From assembly GCA_947074265.1 (NCBI GenBank), contig CAMTPD010000035.1:1-8594 (forward strand): 8,594 bases of DNA. The letters run 5' to 3'. This DNA is from an uncultured Porphyromonadaceae bacterium (GTDB taxonomy: Bacteria > Bacteroidota > Bacteroidia > Bacteroidales > CAMTPD01). The position numbers and the translations under genes are program-made. This document shows positions 1 through 6,622 of the stretch, in pieces; the stretch's first letter is position 1; each line of letters starts with the position of its first letter. A model generated the notes under the pieces. That model was not told the DNA's origin, did no database searches, and saw nothing but the letters and a program-made list of their open reading frames with translations.

Positions 1-2427
1 AATTCAACAGAAGCTAGCGGATGTGTAAACTATCAAGGAGAAGCATGGTATCGTAAACATTTTACCCCTGAAAAAACAGACAAGCGACAAGTTTTATACT
101 TTGAAGCGATCATGGGGAAAAGCAAAGTATATGTAAATGGCAAACTTGTAAAAGAGCACTTTGGAGGTTTTCTTCCTATCATTGCTGACATCACCGACTA
201 TCTTATCCCAGGTCAAGATAATGTTATTGCTGTTTGGGCTGATAACAGCGACGATCCAATGTATCCTCCGGGGAAGCCACAAAATGTACTTGACTTTTCT
301 TACTTTGGCGGGATATACCGCGATTGCTGGTTAATCTCTACAAACGATGTATTTATTACCGATGCCAATCAAGAAGATCAAATTGCCGGCGGAGGATTAC
401 TTGTTGCGTTTGACAATGTTTCGGAAAAAGAAGCTGACATTCTTTTACAGCTTCAACTTCGCAACCAGTCAGATAAATCATTCTCCGGAAACATTGAATA
501 CACACTCCTTGATCCGAATGGTAACCAAGTAGCTAAAACGACCAACAAAGTTTCTACTTCAAAAGGTAAAACTTCTACAACCAAGAATAAGCTCCACATC
601 ACCAATCCTGAATTGTGGGAGCCTGATTCACCTTCACTTTATTGGCTGCAAGTAAACGTAAAAGATAAAAATGGAAATACTGTAGACGGATACAAACGCA
701 GAGTTGGTATTCGCAGCATTGAGTTCAAGGGTCAAGATGGCTTATGGTTAAACGGAAAACCATATCCGGTTCCATTAATTGGAGCTAACAGACACCAAGA
801 TTTTGCAGTAATTGGAAACGCTCTACCAAACTCATTGCACTGGCGAGATGCCAAAAAGCTTCGCGACGCAGGTATGCGCATTGTTCGTAATGCCCACTAT
901 CCACAAGACCCTGCTTTTATGGACGCTTGTGACGAACTCGGACTATTTGTTATCGTAAACACTCCGGGATGGCAATTCTGGAACGAAGACCCAATCTTTG
1001 CAAAACGTGTATATGGCAATGTACGAGATATGGTACGTCGCGATCGCAATCACCCATCTGTATTCTTATGGGAACCAATTCTAAACGAAACGTGGTATCC
1101 TGAAGACTTCGCTAAAAATGTAAAAGATATTGTTACAGCAGAATTCCCATACAAAAACAGCCATTCGGCATCCGATCATGAAGCTCGTGGTAGTCAATAT
1201 TATGATATTCAGTTTACTCATCCGATGAACTCTGATAAAGAATGGGCACTAAAAGAGCAAGACGCTACCAAAACATACTTCACCCGTGAATGGGGAGACA
1301 ATGTCGACGACTGGAATTCGCACAACTCGCCAAGCCGAGTAAGTACAGCTTGGGGAGAACAAGCTATGTTGGTACAAACACAACATTACGCAGATCCTTC
1401 GTATCCATACACATCATACGAAGCATTATTCCATACAAATCGTCAACACTTTGGTGGCACTCTTTGGCACTCTTTCGATCACCAACGTGGCTATCACCCC
1501 GACCCTTTCTACGGAGGAGTAATGGATGTATTCCGTCAGCCAAAGTATTCATATTACATGTTTATGGCTCAGCGCCCGGTTGATTCGCTAAATATCATGG
1601 CCGAAAACGGACCAATGGTTTACATCGCCCACGAAATGACACCATTCTCAGGCAAAGACGTTGTTGTATACTCTAATTGTGATGAAGTTCGCCTTACTGT
1701 AGGAGCAACCGGTAAAACATATACATATAAAAAAGACAAGGCTCGTAAAGGAATGCCCTCACCAATCATTACATTCAATGATGTATTTGATTTTATGGAT
1801 GATAAAAACCAATCCCGATACGGCAAAGGAGACAATGTATTTATGTTGGCTGAAGGAATTATTGACGAAAAAGTTGTAGCAACGTATCGCAAAGAACCTG
1901 CTCGTCGCCCATCAAAAATCGTCCTATGGCTTGACAATGAAGGAGTAGATCTTAAAGCTGACGGTTCAGACATGGTAACTGTTGTTGCCGGTGTATCAGA
2001 TGGCAAAGGCAACATCAAACGCCTCAACAACTACTTTATCAAGTTTAATGTAGAAGGAGAAGGTCGTTTAGTTGGAGACTCTGAACACATGAACAATCCA
2101 CGTCCTGTAGTCTGGGGTACAGCTCCGGTTCTTATTCAATCAACAGATAAAGCCGGTAAAATCAAAGTTACAGCTGAGGTTTTATTTGAAGGACAACAAA
2201 TGCCTACAGCAGGAGAACTCATCTTCGAATCTATTCCTTCCGATAAAGTTGAGATTGTCAACATCTCAGAGTTAAGCCAGATTGGTAAAACTACAACTGC
2301 AACAGCAAGCACATCTACAAATAAAGATGAGCTTCAGAAAGAAATAGATCGATTAAAAAAAGAAGTAAATACCTACAAACTGAAAGAAGTAGAAAAGCAA
2401 CAAGCCGAATTTGGCGAAAAAAGATAA
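1..2427 (+). CDS. Glycoside hydrolase family 2 enzyme (beta-galactosidase-like), 5' partial
   Basis: The reading frame is open from base 1, giving 808 visible codons. The first in-frame ATG (112) lies inside the sugar-binding domain, so the true start, probably with a signal peptide, is upstream of the window. Visible domains: jelly-roll sugar-binding domain, codons 1-121, ending in the typical FGGIYRD motif; Ig-like domain, about 122-237; TIM barrel, about 238-527, with GANRHQDF and RNAHYP; a DUF4982-like beta domain, about 532-637; a second Ig-like domain, about 638-746; then a linker and a charged coiled-coil tail, 772-808. The predicted acid/base is Glu363, in LNE after RDRNHPSV. The predicted nucleophile is Glu430, in TREWGD. 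Family members hydrolyse beta-galactosides, beta-glucuronides or beta-mannosides with retention, usually in the periplasm or at the cell surface in Bacteroidota. The substrate cannot be read from this sequence. The gene is followed by a strong hairpin and faces a convergent transporter gene. Confidence 0.93.
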   Translation, partial: NSTEASGCVNYQGEAWYRKHFTPEKTDKRQVLYFEAIMGKSKVYVNGKLVKEHFGGFLPIIADITDYLIPGQDNVIAVWADNSDDPMYPPGKPQNVLDFSYFGGIYRDCWLISTNDVFITDANQEDQIAGGGLLVAFDNVSEKEADILLQLQLRNQSDKSFSGNIEYTLLDPNGNQVAKTTNKVSTSKGKTSTTKNKLHITNPELWEPDSPSLYWLQVNVKDKNGNTVDGYKRRVGIRSIEFKGQDGLWLNGKPYPVPLIGANRHQDFAVIGNALPNSLHWRDAKKLRDAGMRIVRNAHYPQDPAFMDACDELGLFVIVNTPGWQFWNEDPIFAKRVYGNVRDMVRRDRNHPSVFLWEPILNETWYPEDFAKNVKDIVTAEFPYKNSHSASDHEARGSQYYDIQFTHPMNSDKEWALKEQDATKTYFTREWGDNVDDWNSHNSPSRVSTAWGEQAMLVQTQHYADPSYPYTSYEALFHTNRQHFGGTLWHSFDHQRGYHPDPFYGGVMDVFRQPKYSYYMFMAQRPVDSLNIMAENGPMVYIAHEMTPFSGKDVVVYSNCDEVRLTVGATGKTYTYKKDKARKGMPSPIITFNDVFDFMDDKNQSRYGKGDNVFMLAEGIIDEKVVATYRKEPARRPSKIVLWLDNEGVDLKADGSDMVTVVAGVSDGKGNIKRLNNYFIKFNVEGEGRLVGDSEHMNNPRPVVWGTAPVLIQSTDKAGKIKVTAEVLFEGQQMPTAGELIFESIPSDKVEIVNISELSQIGKTTTATASTSTNKDELQKEIDRLKKEVNTYKLKEVEKQQAEFGEKR

Positions 2428-2465
2428 TCTACCCTCATCAGTAAAATAAATAAGCGGAGCAACTT

Positions 2466-2530
2466 AATATAGCCCGTAATAAGAAAGATCGCACAGTTTT
2501 TGTGCGATCTTTCTTATTACGGGCTATATT
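2466..2530. terminator. Long perfect hairpin between convergent genes, probable bidirectional terminator
   Basis: The arms at 2466-2495 and 2501-2530 are perfect reverse complements over 30 bp, separated by a 5-base loop (GTTTT). The inner part has terminator form: a GATCGCACA/TGTGCGATC stem followed by TTTCTTATT, mirrored by an A-rich arm for the other strand. It lies 38 bases after the GH2 stop and 29 bases beyond the transporter stop, so it can serve both convergent transcripts. The outer 15 bp of pairing (AATATAGCCCGTAAT) exceeds what termination needs. Confidence 0.8.
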
Positions 2531-2559
2531 GTAGTTATTTTTAGTTCCTTCTAAGCAGG

Positions 2560-3825
2560 TTATTTCTTGTCTACAATCATACAAACAGTTGCGTCGCCGG
2601 TTACATTTACAGAGGTGCGAAGCATATCAAGCGGACGGTCTACTCCCAATATCAAAGCCAAAGCTTCTGTTGGAATACCAACTGCTGCCAGCACCATTGT
2701 CAAAATTACATAACTTCCGCCCGGAATCGCAGGTGTACCTATCGACGATAGCACCGTCATGAAAATGATAGTAATGATTTGCATAAACGACAGGTCGATA
2801 CCTAGTACTTGCGCAATAAACAATACGGCAATAGTTTGGTAGCAACTTGTACCATCCATATTAATTGTAGCACCAATCGGAAGCACAAAAGTTGCTGTTT
2901 GTTTCGATACACCAAGTACTTTTTGCACGTTTTCGAGGTTGAAAGGTAATGCTGCCGCACTCGAACTCGTAGTAAAAGCAATCAATTGCACCGGATACAT
3001 CGCCTTGATAAACTCCCCATATTTGAACTTTCCAAAGAGCGCAATCAAACCCGGATAGAATACTAGCATCAAGATAAACAAACCCATAATTACGGTAAGA
3101 GCATACAAACCGAGAGCTGCAAACACCGAAACGTCGCCCGAAAAGTCAACGACCAGTCCGGCCATCAATGCAGCCACACCATAAGGAGCTAATACTATAA
3201 TATAATCAACCATTTTCAAGATTACCGAATACAAGTCATCGATCAGTTTCAAAACCGTTCCAACCTTATCTTGTCCCAAGCTAATAGCCGCTGCCCCCAT
3301 CAACATTGCGAAAAAGATAACTTGAAGCGTTCGCTGATTATCAGACATAGCAGCAACAATATTAGATGGAACAATTTCTTCCAAGAAAGAAAGCATCTTT
3401 CGCTCTTTTGCAGCCTCCTGCACTTGTGTAACTTCAGCTTTCACTCCATATTCGGCACGTATCGAATCCAGTTTTGATGCATCAATAACTTTCCCCGGAC
3501 GAATTACTAAAGCCAAAGCCAAACCAACTAAAACAGCAACAAGAGTAGTTGCCATATAGATACCAACCACCTTTACTCCTACTCCGGCAAACTTCTTAAT
3601 GTCGCCAATAGCCGTAACTCCTTTAATCAACGAAACAAAGATCAGTGGAATAGCAATTAATTGAAGCAATCGAATAAACAAACGACCAAACGGTGTAACC
3701 CATTCTGAAATAAATGGGCCTCCATTTAGTTTCACACCTACAAAACCCACAACGATACCGAGTAGCATCCCTATAAAAATTTGAATATAGAGCGGCAATC
3801 CTTTCAATGATTTAAATAGTTTCAT
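2560..3825 (-). CDS. Dicarboxylate/amino acid:cation symporter (DAACS/SLC1 family, glutamate/aspartate type)
   Basis: This 421-residue inner-membrane protein has the usual length and hallmarks of the DAACS (SLC1, GltP/GltPh) family, which couples uptake of glutamate, aspartate or C4-dicarboxylates to Na+ or H+. It has several hydrophobic helices. The re-entrant HP1 serine motif TTSSSAAALP is at 285-294, the cation-binding NMDGT motif in TM7 at 322-326, and the HP2 segment IPGGS at 367-371. TM8 carries D396, D400, R403, T404, N407 and D411, corresponding to GltPh D390, D394, R397, T398, N401 and D405. Retention of the substrate-binding Arg403 favours an acidic substrate, and the LDMLRTSVNVTGD wording is GltP-like rather than DctA-like. 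A charged loop at about 112-150 is longer than in GltPh. The first in-frame ATG (3825) opens directly on a typical MKLFKSLKGL N-terminus. The gene is apparently monocistronic, with its own promoter candidate upstream. Exact substrate and coupling ion are inference. Confidence 0.93.
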   Translation of the reverse strand: MKLFKSLKGLPLYIQIFIGMLLGIVVGFVGVKLNGGPFISEWVTPFGRLFIRLLQLIAIPLIFVSLIKGVTAIGDIKKFAGVGVKVVGIYMATTLVAVLVGLALALVIRPGKVIDASKLDSIRAEYGVKAEVTQVQEAAKERKMLSFLEEIVPSNIVAAMSDNQRTLQVIFFAMLMGAAAISLGQDKVGTVLKLIDDLYSVILKMVDYIIVLAPYGVAALMAGLVVDFSGDVSVFAALGLYALTVIMGLFILMLVFYPGLIALFGKFKYGEFIKAMYPVQLIAFTTSSSAAALPFNLENVQKVLGVSKQTATFVLPIGATINMDGTSCYQTIAVLFIAQVLGIDLSFMQIITIIFMTVLSSIGTPAIPGGSYVILTMVLAAVGIPTEALALILGVDRPLDMLRTSVNVTGDATVCMIVDKK

Positions 3826-3867
3826 ACAGACTCTTCATTATTAAACATTTCTTTATATAAACATGAA

Positions 3868-3895
3868 CAAATATAACATTGTTGCAAAACACAAA
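3868..3895 (-). promoter_or_regulatory. Candidate Bacteroides-type promoter of the symporter gene
   Basis: Read on the minus strand, TATATTTG (3868-3875) matches the Bacteroides -7 consensus TAnnTTTG exactly. A TTTG at 3892-3895, 16 bases upstream, can serve as the -33 element, slightly closer than usual. Transcription would begin about 35-40 bases before the ATG at 3825, leaving a short AT-rich leader. A GAAGAG just before the start is at best a weak ribosome-binding site. This is a motif match only. Confidence 0.5.
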
Positions 3896-3962
3896 AGAGT
3901 CATCACATTGATATATTCACAATTAGATAAAATCACAACGCATGCTATTTTAAAAATTTAAT

Positions 3963-3970
3963 TATATTTG
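3963..3970 (+). promoter_or_regulatory. Candidate -7 element of the GH84 gene
   Basis: TATATTTG at 3963-3970 is an exact match to the Bacteroides -7 consensus TAnnTTTG. It is identical to the element found on the opposite strand for the divergent symporter. It lies 33 bases before the ATG at 4004, so a transcript would begin around 3975-3980. No good TTTG -33 element is visible 16-21 bases upstream. The gap between the divergent genes is AT-rich and shows no other clear operator or palindrome. Confidence 0.45.
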
Positions 3971-4003
3971 TCCAGAGATCAACAATTACTAATTATAAAA
4001 CCC

Positions 4004-6541
4004 ATGAAGAAACATAAGTATTTTATATTGGCCTCGTCTATTTGTTGCACACTAAGTGCCACTGCGCAGGTCAATCAAAACAAACTATACCCTTTACCTC
4101 AACAAATTGAAGACAACAATCAGCGCATTGTAGCAGACAAAGCATATTACATTAAGACCGACAAAATAAAAGATGCAACTTCCAACGCTCTTCTCAAAAC
4201 CGTATTACCAGTTGATGCAAAAGGAAAAGGCACCCCAATCCACATCAAACAACTAGAAAACAATAGCGGGGAGATGACACGTTCGGGTGCATACATTCTC
4301 ACAATCGGAGCTAAAGATATTACCATTGAAGCAGCAGATAGTCGTGGCCTTTTCTACGCTTTGCAAACATTGAAACAAATACAAGAGAAAGACAATAGAG
4401 GCAACATACTTCTTCCTGTTTGCTCAATAACCGACTACCCCGACGTAGCATTTCGTGGTACCGTAGAAGGCTTCTACGGAGAACCATGGAGTCATCAAGA
4501 CCGATTGGAACAACTTCGTTTCTACGGAGCATTGAAACTAAACACATACATTTACGGGCCAAAAGATGATCCGTATCACAGTTCGCCGCACTGGCGCGAT
4601 GCTTATCCGGCAGATCAAGCAGCTCAAATCAAAGAATTAGCACAAGAAGCAGCTAAAAACAAAGTTGATTTCGTATGGGCTATCCACCCAGGCAAAGACA
4701 TCAAGTGGGACAAAAGCGACAGCATGGCTATCGTAAAGAAGTTTGATATGATGTATGATCTTGGCGTACGATCATTTGCCGTATTCTTTGACGACATATC
4801 GGGCGAAGGAACAAAACCCGAGAAACAAGCAGGTGTACTCAATTATATCCACAATGAGTTCATCTCGAAAAAGAAAGATGTAACCCCGCTTATCATGTGT
4901 CCTACCGAATACAATAAGAGTTGGTCAAATCCGAAGCCGGGCACTTACCTCGATATTTTGGGCGAACAACTCGATCCGTCTATTCACATCATGTGGACAG
5001 GTAATCGTGTAGTTGATGACATTACCCTCGAAGGTCTCGAATGGGTAAACAACCGAATCAAACGTCCGGCTTATGTATGGTGGAACTTCCCTGTTAGTGA
5101 TTACGTACGCGATCATTTATTAATGGGACCCTCATACGGACTAGATACTAATGCCAAACATGCCATGTCCGGATTTGTTTCGAACCCGATGGACAAAGCA
5201 GAAGCATCTAAAGTAGCAATCTTTGGCGCGGCAAACTATGCATGGAATGTAGATAACTACAATCCCGATAAATCGTGGAATGATGCTTGCGAATACATTA
5301 TGCCCGAAGCTGCCGAAGCCTTTAAATGCTTCAATGCACACAATAGCGATCCCGGACACAACGGCCACCGATACCGCAGAGATGAGTCAACAAAAATAAA
5401 ACCGGTCGTAAACCGTTTCCTCGATAGCTACGAAAAGGGACACTTGTCTGATGCAGATGGCAAGCAAATCTACTACACATTCGACGAGATATCGAAAGCT
5501 CCGGAAATCATCAAAACGAAAGGCACAAATAAGCGATTGCTTGAACAAATAGATCCATGGTTGCAACAATTCGAGCTTCTTGGTAATGCCGGAAAGAATA
5601 CAATCGTATTAGCCGGAAACTGGCAAGGACACAAACTACCCGAAGTATGGGCCAACTTTGTAGACATCAATTCCTTGCTTGCTCAAATGAACAAGCTAGA
5701 TCAAACGTTGAATCAAAACCCATATCAACCGGGCGTAAAAACAGGTTCACTCGTACTTACACCTTTTGTGAATCGAGTATCGGGGCGAATCGAAAAGGAG
5801 TTTATCAATACACTTAAGGGAGATAAAGCCAATGCGATGGAAGTAGCAATCAGCTCTACCCCTTCCGTATTTACAAATATTGGCCAACTCAAACATCAGC
5901 CAACCAAACTTAGCGATGCTAAGATTGCGATTGTTCCTTTGCTCGAAGTAATCAATATTCAACCGGGAAATTATTTGGGTATGGCTTGGGGAGAAGATCG
6001 TATTGCCGATAAACTGACATTCAATCTACCAAACAAAGAGCTGCTTACTTGGGGAGAGTTTCAAGCATCTGCCGATGGCAAAACTTGGAGCAAACTACAA
6101 GCAGAGGATAAGAACGGAAGAGGCGTGATCGAAACTGTTCCTGCTGGAACCAAGTATTTACGATTTACAAACACCTCTTCTACCGATCAGCAAATTTATA
6201 TGCTCGACTTTACCATTGGCGTGAAAGCTGATGACAACATTGCTCCTACCTATTATTGCAGCGACAACAACTTGAAAAGCTTTGCAATGCTAGCACCATA
6301 TAAACCGCTTACTTTTGAGAAAACAGACACAAATGCAAAAAGCGTAGCATTGTTAGTTTCAGAAAATAAGGCCGGAGCAACCGTAAAAGCTGTAATGCCC
6401 GACGGTGAAGAACGTCTTGTATACGAAGGAAAAGATCAATTTATTCGCCTTACCGATCCTTGCCTACAAAGTGCACAAGCCGTAAAGTTGGAAATAACTT
6501 GCTCAGAGCCGATCAAGGTGCATGAAGTAATTTGGAATTAA
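4004..6541 (+). CDS. Secreted GH84 beta-N-acetylglucosaminidase (BtGH84/O-GlcNAcase-like)
   Basis: This 845-residue enzyme matches the BtGH84 (BT_4395) type, which removes terminal beta-linked GlcNAc by substrate-assisted catalysis with retention. A signal peptide spans residues 1-21 (probable cleavage at ATA|Q), so it is exported, probably to the periplasm. Next come a GH20b-like N-terminal domain, the TIM barrel starting near GTVEGFYGEPW (152-162), a helical region, and a longer C-terminal beta region. The catalytic pair is D263-D264 in FFDDISGEG. Other active-site residues I recall from BtGH84 also align: Y158, K187, C299, Y303, W359, N361, D366 and N394. The family reference is about 737 residues; the extra length here is C-terminal, with an F5/8-type-like module (about 646-738) and a further module (about 742-845). 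ATG 4004 is preferred over the in-frame TTG at 3968, because MKKHKYF begins a clean signal peptide and the TTG lies within the promoter element. The natural substrate is unknown; host or dietary glycans are plausible. Confidence 0.95.
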   Translation: MKKHKYFILASSICCTLSATAQVNQNKLYPLPQQIEDNNQRIVADKAYYIKTDKIKDATSNALLKTVLPVDAKGKGTPIHIKQLENNSGEMTRSGAYILTIGAKDITIEAADSRGLFYALQTLKQIQEKDNRGNILLPVCSITDYPDVAFRGTVEGFYGEPWSHQDRLEQLRFYGALKLNTYIYGPKDDPYHSSPHWRDAYPADQAAQIKELAQEAAKNKVDFVWAIHPGKDIKWDKSDSMAIVKKFDMMYDLGVRSFAVFFDDISGEGTKPEKQAGVLNYIHNEFISKKKDVTPLIMCPTEYNKSWSNPKPGTYLDILGEQLDPSIHIMWTGNRVVDDITLEGLEWVNNRIKRPAYVWWNFPVSDYVRDHLLMGPSYGLDTNAKHAMSGFVSNPMDKAEASKVAIFGAANYAWNVDNYNPDKSWNDACEYIMPEAAEAFKCFNAHNSDPGHNGHRYRRDESTKIKPVVNRFLDSYEKGHLSDADGKQIYYTFDEISKAPEIIKTKGTNKRLLEQIDPWLQQFELLGNAGKNTIVLAGNWQGHKLPEVWANFVDINSLLAQMNKLDQTLNQNPYQPGVKTGSLVLTPFVNRVSGRIEKEFINTLKGDKANAMEVAISSTPSVFTNIGQLKHQPTKLSDAKIAIVPLLEVINIQPGNYLGMAWGEDRIADKLTFNLPNKELLTWGEFQASADGKTWSKLQAEDKNGRGVIETVPAGTKYLRFTNTSSTDQQIYMLDFTIGVKADDNIAPTYYCSDNNLKSFAMLAPYKPLTFEKTDTNAKSVALLVSENKAGATVKAVMPDGEERLVYEGKDQFIRLTDPCLQSAQAVKLEITCSEPIKVHEVIWN

Positions 6542-6562
6542 TACGACAATCTTTATATAAAG

Positions 6563-6605
6563 AAAGCGCGGTGCGTATCTTCTGACGAAGAATGCACCGC
6601 GCTTT
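6563..6605. terminator. Bidirectional terminator hairpin between convergent genes
   Basis: A perfect 12-bp inverted repeat (AAAGCGCGGTGC at 6563-6574, complement at 6594-6605) encloses a 19-base loop. The loop itself contains a 5-bp stem (TCTTC/GAAGA, 6578-6582 and 6587-6591) closed by TGAC, so the whole can fold as one long, interrupted hairpin. The right arm ends in CTTT followed by GTTATT, and the left side is A-rich. It lies 21 bases after the GH84 stop and 17 bases beyond the stop of the lipoprotein gene, so it can end both transcripts. Confidence 0.8.
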
Positions 6606-6622
6606 GTTATTCTGTATTTCGG

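Noticed and set aside
1..5. The window begins AATTC, as after EcoRI cutting
   Set aside because: Intact GAATTC sites remain inside (1141, 1313 and near 6774), so a complete EcoRI fragment is unlikely; probably chance.
112..114. ATG as the start of the GH2 gene
   Set aside because: The frame is open to base 1 and the upstream codons encode the conserved N-terminal sugar-binding domain (GEAWYRKHF), so this Met is internal.
1620..2030. 136-codon open frame on the minus strand inside the GH2 gene
   Set aside because: It is antisense to conserved GH2 domains, has no recognisable protein features, and is explained by codon bias of the real gene.
4046..4051. Cys-Cys in the GH84 signal peptide as a lipobox
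   Set aside because: The preceding residues (SSI, SIC) do not fit the L-x-[G/A/S]-C pattern, and a good ATA|Q signal peptidase I site follows.
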